Source: Varanus komodoensis
Taxonomy: Eukaryota > Chordata > Lepidosauria > Squamata > Varanidae
NCBI RefSeq assembly: GCF_004798865.1
Contig: NW_025336259.1
Coordinates: forward strand, 620,001-684,000
Direction: 5' to 3'
DNA: 64,000 nt
Part shown: piece by piece, positions 54,619-64,000 of the stretch
Position numbering within the stretch: position 1 is the stretch's first letter
Layout of the letters: every line of letters begins with the position of its first letter
Translations under genes and position numbers: made by a program
The notes under the pieces: generated by a model
What the model was told of the DNA's origin: nothing
What the model saw: the letters and a program-made list of their open reading frames with translations, nothing else
The model's database searches: none

Positions 54619-55494
54619 ATCCAAACCCATTTGAAATTGCTGTGGGTTTCTCCAGCATCCCTAGCCAAAATCGTTCTCCTAAAGCAGGAGAATCTTTAAG
54701 CTAACATAGGCTGTTTCTCGTGGTACTTTCAACTGCACCCCCCCTGGGGACATGGCCCTCCAGTTTTGGCCTGGGGTTCCAAATAGGAACTGAGTCTCAG
54801 TGGCTTATTTGATCTGTCCCAGTTTGCAGTGGTTGTTTCCCCATGCCAGCCCACTGCTCCAGCATCATCTCCACCTCACCCCAGTAATCCCAGTCAGCCA
54901 GAGAGCCCACAATAAACGTGACCTGCCAGTGCCACGAGGCCAATCAGATTTGGCTAGATGATGTCATCGTGAAGCCAGTTCAGAGTAAGGGCAGAAAATG
55001 TATTCTCACTCAGAATGGACTTTGGGGGGGGTGTTGAACTGTGGATAATTTTGCTCCCACATGAGCCCCTCTCTCAAAGCTTGCCAAGAGGGGAATTTTG
55101 CTGTGGGGGTCAGAAGTGTTTGTGGAATGCACACCCCGCCGAAGAGACAGGACACAGTGCATTGATCTCCAAGTAGCTGAGTGAACTCCATTTCCCTTGG
55201 CTTGCAGCCAACTGAGCGGACCCACACGGAAACTCGCAAGTCAAGATGGACACGGGTGGCTTCAGTGCAATATAAACAAAGCCAGTTTCTGCATCCAGCT
55301 ATAATTTGGCTCACAGAGGCAGGTCCCCTGGAGTCATCTTAATGCTTTTCGTTCCAGACAAAAACAGCCAGCAAAGAATTATGGCTCTGTATAACCTGAC
55401 AGAATAGGAACAAGGTCAGTTTCATGCGGTTTCGCCCCACAGTGCCGGGGAGGTGAGGCCAGCCGGCACTTCCTTGTTAATTGCATCACAAACA

Positions 55495-55625
55495 GTCACA
55501 CGGGATATGCCAGACTGAAAGTCTGTGACCAGCCCAAAGTCACCTACAAGCTTTGTGGCCAAGTGGGGACGAGAACCCTCATCACCCAAGCCTCTAACCA
55601 CTACACCACACTGCCTCATTCCACT
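55495..55625 (-). mobile_element. tRNA-derived SINE fragment
   Basis: GACTGAAAGTCTGTGACCAG, CCCAAAGTCACCTACAAGC, then the reversed head CCTCTAACCACTACACCACA with CTGCC. Tail missing. Confidence 0.75.
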
Positions 55626-56019
55626 AATCCCCCATTCTGCTCTCAACCAGATGTTCCAACTGGAAGCTCACCCATAGGCCAGAAACTGACCTTCAGCTCT
55701 GAAAAGGGGAAATCGGTGGCCCTATATATGTTGAACTCCAGGTCGCATCAGCCCCAGAGAGCGGCTATGTGGTTTGGTGCTGGACCCCAACATCTGGCTC
55801 AATAAAACCCCCAGTTTTAGTAACAGTGCAGTGCTTCTGCATGTGCACTTGCCTGCAGCGTGCCTTCAACAACCACCCTGCAAGGTAGGTCACTACCATT
55901 GCCCTCTTCTTGCGGACTGGAGAGCAGAGCAAGCAGCTTCCCTAAGGGCAGTTCAGGGGCTCTTGCAAGGGCCCAAGGGCCTTATAGGGCTCCAGTGATC
56001 ACTACTGCAAATCGTGCAC

Positions 56020-56080
56020 CCCACCCCGCAGGACTTGCCAGATGGGTGGGACTACAATTCCCAGCACCAGGGCAGGCACT
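56020..56080. repeat. Palindromic MITE-like repeat fragment
   Basis: CTTGCCAGATGGGTGGGACT followed by ACAATTCCCAGCACCAGG. Confidence 0.45.
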
Positions 56081-56684
56081 GGGTGGGGGAGCACCCGGGA
56101 ACGGCCCACCTCCTTGCCTGGCGGGAAACTGGACTGAACTCTAGGGCACTTTCTTCGGAGCAGAGATGTGTAGGAGAGCACTGGAACTGCGGGATCCACT
56201 GGAAACAGGTGTTGCCCCCCATGCAAGTCCCGCCAGACGCCATCCTATTCAGTGGGGCCTACCCAGGAAACGTTTCCAGTGGGGGTGCGCCCCGAGATGC
56301 CAAACTCCCCCCCACCCCACCGTCTTCCGGCTGAGGTCAGCAGAACCCATATGCCTCTGCAACCTGAACTCACACGAGTCACCGGGGGTGGGGAGATTCT
56401 TAACACAGAGCCTAAAAATAACAGTGCTAAACTTAACATTAGGGTGTGAGTCCCTGTATGTACGTGGCCGTCTTATTTTACACACACACTCAAATTCCTG
56501 GGTCCACCTGTGTTAGCAGGTGTTGTATGATGCTATTCACAGCGACCTTGTGGACGGGAGGGTGGATCTGATTAAAATACCTGCCAACACAATATTTTGG
56601 AGAAAGCCCCCCTTGGCGTGGACTGTTTGGGAGTTTGTGAGTGTTAAGTTGGCTGCAGGCACAAGAAAATCCTAGGCACCTGCT

Positions 56685-56860
56685 TTTTCCCTCCCGTGAG
56701 AGCCCAAAGCAACTTAAGCAATTCTCCTCTCCATTTTATCCTCACAACAACCTTGCGAGGCGGGTTTGGTGGAATGCTCCTGATGGGCCCGAAGTCGCCT
56801 AGGGAGCTTCATGGCTGTATAGGGGCCAGAACCAGGATCTCCCACATCCTCACCTCTACC
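56685..56860 (-). mobile_element. tRNA-derived SINE fragment
   Basis: CAATTCTCCTCTCCATTTTA, TCCTCACAACAACCTTGCGA, GGCGGGTTTGG, then a degraded head. Confidence 0.65.
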
Positions 56861-58189
56861 CCCCATTCCAAGGGGACTCTTTTGACCCAAGTATTAGAAC
56901 AGGACTTCTAAAAGGCGCGATTCTTCTCACCCCGTCAGGATCAGCCCCGTTGGCTGGAACTGAGAGGTCAAAGAGGTGTGCAGTTCTCCTTCACACCCGG
57001 CTACCTCACAGGTCACAGCAAGGCGGGCATTTTTTGGGATTTGAGGATGCGGACAAAGCCCTTCGCGCGGCCCGGAAGTGCCTTGCGGTTGTTCGCCAAC
57101 TTTTCCTCCCGCATAACCTCCAGCGCCATTAACGACCGGGCCCCGAGGAAAACTCAGCAGCACAGCGCCGCGCCAAGGACACCTTCCCCGGCTGGCTTTC
57201 CTGCTGCGATGCGCACACGAGCCCTGCCGGGAAAAGGGCTGGAAGGGGACGGCTGGCCCGCCCTGGCAAGATGCTCCGGGCGCAGCTGCCGCCGGACGCG
57301 CGGCGGGACGGCCTGGGGCTGCCCGGGTCGCTCGCTGGAGGCGCAGCGCGGCGCAAAGGTCGCCCCAAACCGCCCGCGCCTCCCGGCGCGTCCTTTCCGC
57401 AGCGTGCAGGCGCAAGGGGCCAGCTGCGCCCGGAGCGGCTCACAGCGCCAAGTGGCCACCAAGGCCCCTCCAGGTTGCCTCGGAGTGACCGGGTCACGAC
57501 GCGCCCCGAGCAGCTTACAATCACAACGCGGCGCCAACCGGGGACGAGGAACGGGGCGCCGCGCGAGCGCTCGGGCCACGGGGGCCTCGGCTGGGCCGAG
57601 CCGGGCCAGGCAGCAGCGCCAGAGGCGCCAGAGGCGGCGTCGGGGGGGGGGGGCGCCAGGGAGGCTCCGGGGACTCCAGCGGGCCGCCTGCGCGCCACCC
57701 GAGCCCCGCGGCCGGGCGAAGAGCAGCCCCGGCCGAGCCGACAGAGCCCCCCCCCCGAGGCTGCCGCGGGCCCGGAGGACGCGCCCCAACGGCGCCCTGG
57801 CGTCCCCGAGCAACGCGAAGCGCCGCGCTGCGCCCGCCGCAGGCCAGGGACTGGTGGCGACAGCGAGCCCCGCAGGAGGGGCCGCGCCCCCGCCGTGCCC
57901 TTCGGAGATGCTGACGCCCGGTCCCCTCCTCGCCCGCCCGCCCGCCCGCCGGTGCGAGGACAGAGGAGGCGCAGCGGCCGGCTGGGGAGAATGGGAACTG
58001 CAGCCCACGCGGCCGGCTTGCGGACGGCGGGAGGCGCGCCGGCGCCGGCCGGGGTCTTCCGGAGAGGGAGCGGGCGGCGCGGAGGCCGCGCGGGCCACGG
58101 GCCACGAAGCGCCTGGCGCGCAAGCGCGAGGGCCTCCGGGGTGGCGCTCGGCGTCTGGGGGCGCCGGGGAGGGCGTGGCGGCTGCTTAC

Positions 58190-58290
58190 CTGGGCGACGG
58201 TCCCCGCGCAGGATCCGCTCCCCGGTGCGGCGTCGCCCGCCGAAGTCCCTGCGGCGCGGAGCGAGCGAGCGAGCGAGCGAGAAGCACCGG
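58190..58290 (-). other. RELT: Predicted RELT non-coding exon 1 (5' UTR)
   Basis: On the minus strand the sequence CCGTCGCCCAG is followed directly by GTAAGCAGCC, a strong splice donor (exon end at 58190). It lies in the CpG island, and the next RELT exon begins with 33 nt of 5' UTR behind a good acceptor, so a separate non-coding first exon is expected. The left boundary is firm if the donor is used. The transcription start near 58290 is a guess from a CATAAAG box at 58314-58320. The exon could belong to another transcript. Confidence 0.5.
58259..58281. repeat. (GAGC)n microsatellite in predicted exon 1
   Basis: About six tandem GAGC units sit inside the predicted RELT 5' UTR. Length variation here would alter the UTR but no protein. 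Confidence 0.85.
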
Positions 58291-58430
58291 CTGCCCGCGC
58301 GCCGCCGCGCCGTCTTTATGAATGAATGAATGAATCAATCAATGGGACGGCCGCCCGAGAAGTAGCCGCTCCGGCGCCTTGGCCACGCCCCCGTTGCGTC
58401 AGAGCGCGGGCCCCGCCCACCGCCGCTGCA
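58285..58430 (-). promoter_or_regulatory. RELT: Candidate core promoter
   Basis: Read on the minus strand, a TATA-like CATAAAG lies at 58320-58314. Upstream are GC boxes (rc of CCACGCCCCC and CCCCGCCCAC, about 58383-58420). The 8-mer TGACGCAA (58401-58394) resembles a C/EBP-ATF composite or CRE-type element. A GAAT tetramer repeat separates the GC boxes from the TATA-like box. All are short motifs, so function is inference. Confidence 0.35.
58319..58345. repeat. (GAAT)n tetranucleotide repeat
   Basis: Four GAAT units followed by related CAAT units, adjoining the TATA-like box of the predicted promoter. Confidence 0.85.
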
Positions 58431-59199
58431 CCCTGCGGGTGGGAGGGCGCCGCGCACCGAGCCCGGCCGCCGGCCCCGCAGCGCCCCCTCGTGGCAGCGG
58501 AGCGGGTGGGCCGGCGCAGTGCGACGCGCGTGCGGGCGGCGGCGCCCCGCTCCCAGAGGGGGCCTGTCAGCCTTACGACGACCCTGCGAGGCAGGTCACA
58601 CTCGGAGAGCCGCTCGAGGCCGTGGCCCATCCGCAGGTTCTGCGCACGCGTGTCGCCGAAACTTCAACGGCCTTCCTTTGCCAGGGATGCAGGTCCACGT
58701 TTTGCTTTTGATGGCTATTTTACAGCCATCGGTGGCTATTTTATTTGCACGGTTTACACGGCTATGATGAGATACGGTGTGTTTAAAAAAACGTATTAGG
58801 GCATTGAAGAGTGGGTCAATTTTCCGAGGAGAGACCCCGAAGTCATAAAGTGTTCTTGCAATATCTATTTTCACAGAGCAGAGCAGGGGAGAAAAGAGCC
58901 CGCAACCTGTGCTTGTCTGTGGGGAAGCGTGGCCTCTGCCATGCCAGTGGCCCGTGGCCGCCAGCCATCGCCAGCCTGCAGAGCCCTTCGCTCGAAGCCG
59001 AGTGGCTCCCTCGGATGAAGGACGCGATTTGCCGCTTGCACGGCTGTGGCCCTTACATTTCTTCAGACGGAACAGGGCAGGGCTGCTTCTGGACCTAGCC
59101 TGGGGTGGGCAGGAGCTGGGGCTGCAGATGTGGGATATTTATTTGGGATATTTCGAACCCGTCCAATCACTATGCGTCTCTGGACAGCTTGCAAACAAA

Positions 59200-59340
59200 T
59201 TCAATAAATTGTTGCTGCTGCTGCTGATCGCGAAGTCATGTCCAACCCATCGCGACCCCATGGACAATATTCCTCCAGCCCTTCCTGTCCTCCACCATCC
59301 CCCGGAGTCCACCTAAGCTCACGCCAACTGCTTCAGTGAA
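59200..59340 (-). mobile_element. BovB LINE 3' tip
   Basis: Reverse orientation: GTTGCTGCTGCTGCTGATCG, GAAGTCATGTCCAACCCATC, GCGACCCCATGGACAATATT, CCTTCCTGTCCTCCACCATC. It matches the 3' end of the BovB at 29283-29931 read backwards. Confidence 0.88.
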
Positions 59341-59479
59341 ATACAATAAATACAACAATATAAAAGATCATAAATATCCCAAACAATAAAACGAATAACC
59401 CACAACTGAAGCAAAACATAATTAATTAATTGTTTGGGGCCTCGGCTCCCAGAATCCCATCAGTCCGGCCACTCCTTGG

Positions 59480-59592
59480 GAATATACAAATATTTATTTG
59501 TATTATTTGTATTGTGTTTGTTTATTTTATGTAAGCCGTCCCGAGGCTATGTGATGGGACGGCATACAAAAATTCTAAATAAATAAATAATG
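59480..59592 (+). mobile_element. L2-like LINE tail
   Basis: TTATTTTATGTAAGCCGTCC, CGAGGCTATGTGATGGGACG, GCATACAAAAATTCTAAATA and AATAAATAA. Only the last hundred bases of the family. Confidence 0.75.
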
Positions 59593-60297
59593 CTGGGAAG
59601 TGAAAACCCAAGGCCTGGAAGCCCTTTTTCTGTCTACCCCGTCCCTGCCAAAAGGCTCTGCATCTCCTGAATTTGCACAGCTCACAAACATGTTTGCCAG
59701 CAGCTATTAACTAACCTCTAAGCCGAGCTACACAACAAGAAAAAGCAACATGTAAACAAACACCAAAACAAAGACCCACTGGCACAAACACACGCCCCCG
59801 ACCTCAGAGCATAAAGCAAAATAACAATAAGACAAAATTGAATAGAGGGTGGCAGACAAGAAGGTTCAAAGCAGTCATTATCACACCCACAAGGTCAGCT
59901 TTTGGTTCCCGGCCTTCCATCACTGCCGGCTCAGCACTCTGCCCCCCGCCCTGCTCCCCACCTCCCAGACGTCTCCAAAACAGAGCTGGCCCGTCTTCCT
60001 CAGCCAGGACGGCAGAAGGCTTGGAGAGCCCTTGGGTCACTCGCCAGAACATAGGTCTAAAATGAATAAGGGCACCCGCACCCTCCTGGACAGTGTGCAA
60101 CAAGAGCGGGGCAACACTCTTGCCCAGTGCTTAGAAAAAGATCTCGAGGCTGGCTGGCCATTTCCCCGGAGAGCCCGGCTGCTTCTCAGGCCCCTCCAAG
60201 AAAGCCGTCCTTGTTCTTTCCTCGAGGGAAGGCAGTGGCCTGTCCTTCCCGCCTCCGAGCTCCGGCTGCGACGGACGGTCTCCCTTGTTTGAGCTGC

Positions 60298-60400
60298 GAC
60301 GGCGTGGCGTCGTGGACGGAGGCTTGAGCATGGGTCAAGAAGGCCTGGGGGCGAGTCCGTGCTGGGCCACTGTAAATGGCACCCGGGTGCATAAAAGGGG
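60298..60400 (+). mobile_element. SINE head fragment
   Basis: GACGGCGTGGCGTCGTGGAC (A-box-like) and GGGGGCGAGTCCGTGCTGGG resemble the tRNA head of the lizard SINE. No tail. Confidence 0.4.
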
Positions 60401-60564
60401 ATAAACGCATGCATGCAGGTCAGAGAAGGCACCCTGAGGGGGACTCGAAGAAGGGCGCTCAGCGCCTGCTCCTTTCCTGCTTGTGGCCAGCACGGGCTGT
60501 GGCTTGGCGCACCTTTTCTGGCTCTCCCTCCGGAAAGATCTGCCTGTTTTCTGGTTTGTGCAGA

Positions 60565-61255
60565 ACCTACAGAATCCTGGAAGAGCAGAGCTGGAAGGGG
60601 CTGAGAAGGCCATCTAGTCCACCCCCTGCTGGTGCAGGACACCACATCCCACCACCCCACTCAGGTGGCTGCCCAGTTTCACCTTGAATGCCCCCAGTGT
60701 GGGAGAGCCCCCCACCTCTCCAGGCAGCTGGACCCACTGCCGTCTTGCTCTGACAGTGAGGAAGCTTTTCCTGATGTCCAGCCTGAATCTGGGTTGTCGC
60801 AACTCGAATTGATTATTCCGTGTGCGACACTCTGGCATCAGCACGAAGAGATCTGGACCTTCCTCTCCGTGACAGCCTTTGAGGTACTTAGGGAGGGATC
60901 TCATGTCCCCTTCAGTCTTCTCTTCTCAAGGCTGAACATGCCCAGTTCCCTCAGTCTCCCCTCCCAGGGCAGCGCTTCCAAACCCTGGATCAGTTTTGTC
61001 ACCCTCCGCTGGACCCTTTCTTATTTACCTGCATCTTTCTTAAATCTTGGTGCCCAGAACTGGACACAGTCTTCCAGGTGAGGTCTGCCTAGTGAGGTGT
61101 ATAGAGGAACTACTACTTCTCACAATTTGGAAGTCATACTTCTGTTAATGCATCCCAAAATGGCATTTGCCCTTTTGGCGGCTGCATCGCACGGTTGGCT
61201 CATATTTAGCCTCTTGCCCACAATAACTCTCTTGTCTGTAACAACTTCTCCCTCT
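60565..61255 (-). mobile_element. CR1 LINE 3' part
   Basis: Reverse CR1: ACAGAATCCTGGAAGAGCAG terminus, GGCCATCTAGTCCACCCCC, CTTCTCAAGGCTGAACATGC, GGTGCCCAGAACTGGACACA, GCTGCATCGCACGGTTGGCT. The subfamily resembles the copy at 11535-11990. Confidence 0.9.
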
Positions 61256-61499
61256 GTGCTGGGTTGTTGCTCCACGCTGGTGCAGTGTCCTTCCCAAGAG
61301 GCCTGCCAGGCGCCTTCACGTCCATAGCCCAACTCCTTGCTTCCCAGAAGGGTCACGCATATCCACCCCGAAACTGCAGAAGCAAGTCCTGAAAGCAAAA
61401 GGTGTAGGTGGTAGCCCGAGGTGGACCCATCCGCGAGCAGGAATGTCATCACAACAGCGGAAACAGGCGACAGAGGGAGCACAGAAGGGAAACCTCCCG

Positions 61500-61795
61500 A
61501 CTTATTTTACCTTAAAGCTCTTGTTCTCCCAGTAATGATGCCCACAAGATGCCCGCAATCTATGGAATGCACTCCCCAGAGAGATCCGCCTGGCGCCGTC
61601 GTTATTTGTTTTTCGGCACCAGGCGAAGACCTTTTTATTTAAGCGTCATTTTAATTGTTAATATTATTTGCTTATTTTATCTGGCCAGGGTGACTTATTT
61701 TATATTGTTATTTCTTGTATTTTATGTTGTGAGTCGCCCCGAGGCTTCGGCGAATGGGGCGGCATAGAAATGTTTTAATAAATAAATAAAATAAA
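61500..61795 (+). mobile_element. L2-like LINE 3' end
   Basis: ATCTATGGAATGCACTCCCC, AGAGAGATCCGCCTGGCGCC, AAGACCTTTTTATTTAAGCG, TGAGTCGCCCCGAGGCTTCG, tail GTTTTAATAAATAAATAAAA. Same family as 45740-46110. Confidence 0.82.
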
Positions 61796-61884
61796 TGAGA
61801 GGCACTGCAAGATTTAGAATGGGGGAAAACCACACAAAGACCTCAGTGGTCGGTGTCTGCAGAATGAGGCACTGGGAGAGGAAG

Positions 61885-62120
61885 ATCCCCTTCCATCATC
61901 CTGGCTGGTGGCCCTGCCCTCGCCCTCCATGAATTTGTCCACTCCTTCGTCCAAGCCACCTAGCTCCACACTCGTCACCTGAGTTTGTGGCAACCGATGA
62001 CATACCTTGACAGCCTGGCATTGAAGGCCTTTCCTCAGTCCCCCCAGTGGCAGCCCAGCTTGCTCACCACGGACAGCTCTGTGGAAGTGCCGACGTCGCT
62101 CCTGGGACAGTTTCAGTGGC
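61885..62120 (-). mobile_element. Possible LINE remnant (CR1/L3-like)
   Basis: Reverse-oriented CTCCATGAATTTGTCCACTC and TCGTCCAAGCCACC resemble the complement of the GATTCATGGxGGAG segment in the family at 16560 and 50350. Strongly diverged; a 143-codon minus frame across it is probably incidental. Confidence 0.4.
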
Positions 62121-64000
62121 ACCACTTGGATCCCGAAGAGGCCAAATCGGCCTTCCAGACCCATCACCCCAGGTGACATAGAAAAGAACATTATTTTCTC
62201 TGCTGCGGCTGCGGCCAGGGGTTCTGGCCCCCTGCTGGAAAGCACACAGATCCATCGCCGTGATGGATCCAGCTCAGAATCGTTGCCAGGGAGGGATGCC
62301 CCTGCACGTCACTCTGTTTAGGGGGATCCGACATGTAGTCCAGGGACGGACTTCCACCAGGACTCAAGATCCACCAACTCAGCCCGGTGCAGAAGGAGCT
62401 CCGCCTTTAGCACGAAAGGCTTCTCGGCCCAAAGTGCTTCCACCCAAAAATCCACTTTGGTTGACACAAACGTCCTTCCCTTTGGCAGCATCATCCACAG
62501 CCCGGGGAAGGAATGGGGAGGCAGCTTGGCTAGGGGTCAACATTTTTTTGCTGGCGAGCCAAAAAGGGCCCAGTGGCCCACCGGCAGATCCCCGTCTTCC
62601 TGGGAAGGGCTGTGAGGGGTGAGCAACCTGCCCCCCCCCCCTTGAGATCCATGTTGGAAAATAGCCAGTCACGAAGGCTGGGTTGAGGGGAATTCATCCT
62701 TGGGCAGCCTGAGCTGGAGAGGCCCTGGTGTCTGCCACAAAAACGGGCTGTCCCACAACCCGCCCCCCGCAAATGAGGCCAAATGTTCCACCAGTGTTGC
62801 AGGTAAACATACGCTCTGAACACATCCAAGGCTATTAAATTTTGCCCGGTGTTTTTTCCAGGCGGCTGCCGAGATGTTTTTGTTCATTTGAACCTGTTGA
62901 CAGATCTTCCTGACGAGAGGCCTGCGGTAGGGCTTTCTGATTGATACCTGGGCAGGTGAGCCTCACTCACCTCTCCCTTGAGCAGGTGGTTTGCACAAAT
63001 ACCTGCCACAGCCACACCTGGCATTTAACTGGCAGACTGGCATCTGGACTCAAGATTTGTTGTGCCTGAACTGCGGGTCTACCCGATTTTCTGCCATGCA
63101 AGGGCTGTTTGGTGGTGGGGAATTCAAAACACACACAAACTCTGGCAGACGTGCCCCCACCTCCACAGAGCGCTGCTCCCCTCGCATTTGCCCCCCCCTC
63201 CCCGTCGCAATAACAGTTCATGACGAATACCTGTGAGCACTGACAGAGGGTCCTTCTTTCGCAACCAGGTGGCTCTCCTCCGGGTGCGTCCACCTTGGCA
63301 GAAGCTGGCAGTGTTTAGAAGGTAGTCCTCCTCCCAACCCCCAGTTAAGGAGTACTGCTCTCTGGGCCAGATTCAGCAACTGCCCCCCAGCGGTGCCTTC
63401 CAGAGCTTGGCTTGCAGCTAGGAAGGGACTAGGCTGGGGAAAGGCGATTTAGGCTTAAATGACAACATAAATTTATTCTCAAAATAATTCTTGAGATCTT
63501 GTGCATGTTATGACACAAAGACCCCCTCCTTCCTCCCTGTACCAAAAGGATCGACTCCACCCTCACGGAGGTTTGCACCACTTCCTGGTCAGAAGATGGG
63601 AATGAGGGACATCACTTAATTGGGCTCTTTGGCGTGGTCTTAATAAATTCACACACCCCTTCCTTCCCCCCTTGTTTAGTGCGCCACCCCCGTCCTGGCA
63701 GGCAGTGGGGTTCTCAGCGGCTTCTGCCCCATCTTGCTTAACCCTGACATGTCCATACTATGTTTCAGCCCCGCCACCACGTTCCTAGTCTGAGCTTTCT
63801 AACTAAGAATGCTGCATTCTGAGAAACTGGTCTGTTTTTCTTCACTCGGTGGACTATGGGGCTGGCGGGGTGAAATGGAAGTGGATACAGAAGGGGCCAT
63901 TTGGGGCAGTGAGTCCAACCCGCAATCCAGATTAAAGCATGGCTGACGGGTGCTTTAATCCGGTCCGTGCTGGGAGGCCTTCAGTGACAGGAATGCCTCC

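Larger units (their letters stand above)
27957..58189. other. RELT: RELT intron 1 (predicted, about 30 kb)
   Basis: If exon 1 is right, this intron takes nearly half the window. It is repeat-rich: CR1, BovB, L2-like, SINE and palindromic MITE-like copies listed separately. Stretches without any feature I can support include 27957-28984, 30110-32180, 32550-35800, 40870-43585, 46640-48480, 50890-53280 and 56870-57050. No spliced gene or convincing coding exon seen within it. Confidence 0.55.
57050..58640. promoter_or_regulatory. RELT: CpG island over the RELT promoter
   Basis: About 1.6 kb is extremely GC-rich and dense in CpG, unlike the rest of the window. Long open frames on both strands here are composition artefacts. 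The island contains a strong minus-strand splice donor at 58190, so the simplest reading is the RELT start. The body lies mostly inside intron 1 (57.1-58.2 kb), which is common for CpG islands. Confidence 0.8.
58640..64000. other. Upstream flank of RELT
   Basis: Contains LINE and SINE pieces listed separately. In mammals the neighbour on this side is ARHGEF17, transcribed in the same direction, so its 3' end might be expected, but I recognise no exon of it. 59600-60290, 62260-64000 and most of 58640-59190 show nothing I can assign. Confidence 0.5.

Noticed and set aside
56978-58329. Very long open frames (up to 447 codons) on both strands of the CpG island
   Set aside because: Overlapping frames on both strands with Ala/Arg/Pro/Gly-rich composition are expected where GC is extreme. 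They match no family and lack splice or start context.
61814-62245. 143-codon minus frame as an ARHGEF17 or other host exon
   Set aside because: No match to the expected protein. Part resembles a reversed LINE remnant, and codon use is unremarkable.
1-64000. CRISPR array, phage, operon or other prokaryotic system
   Set aside because: The window has spliced exons, SINEs and LINEs throughout. No regular repeat-spacer array or prokaryotic gene cluster is present.

Overview
The window is vertebrate nuclear DNA, almost certainly from a squamate reptile (lizard lineage). The evidence is its repeats: a tRNA-headed SINE of the Sauria type at the left edge, BovB (RTE) LINE sequence, many CR1-type and L2-type LINE ends, and a second tRNA-derived SINE family with clear A and B boxes. 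I found no bacterial-style genes, operons, CRISPR arrays, rRNA or tRNA genes. I cannot name the species.

One host gene fills most of the window: RELT (TNFRSF19L), on the minus strand. I traced nine coding exons with canonical splice sites and compatible phases: 27923-27879 (signal peptide), 24355-24242, 22460-22282 and 19085-19009 (cysteine-rich ectodomain), 14027-13770 (stalk, transmembrane helix), 10829-10749, 9017-8936, 8021-7779 and 6269-6089 (cytoplasmic tail with an RFRV kinase-docking motif). Together they give exactly 1260 nt, 420 codons, close to the roughly 430 residues of mammalian RELT. A non-coding first exon is predicted in a CpG island and ends at a good donor at 58190, so intron 1 would be about 30 kb. 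The last short exon, which in mammals encodes YVVRLSESNLVI, could not be found. A minus-strand AATAAA at 2232-2237 is a likely 3' end.

Layout, left to right: 1-2.2 kb, downstream flank with a Sauria SINE and a GC-rich stretch; 2.2-6.1 kb, putative 3' UTR and last intron; 6.1-28 kb, the coding exons with TE-bearing introns; 28-58.2 kb, intron 1, repeat-rich, including a BovB nested in a CR1 and a CR1 with a triplicated tail; 57.0-58.6 kb, CpG island and promoter; 58.6-64 kb, upstream flank with repeats and no recognised exon. In mammals RELT lies between ARHGEF17 and FAM168A; I recognise neither here.

I found no convincing undescribed system. The most useful leads are the missing RELT C-terminal exon, the apparently fuller first cysteine-rich domain than in mammalian RELT, the nested and duplicated LINE structures, and a dispersed palindromic MITE-like family.
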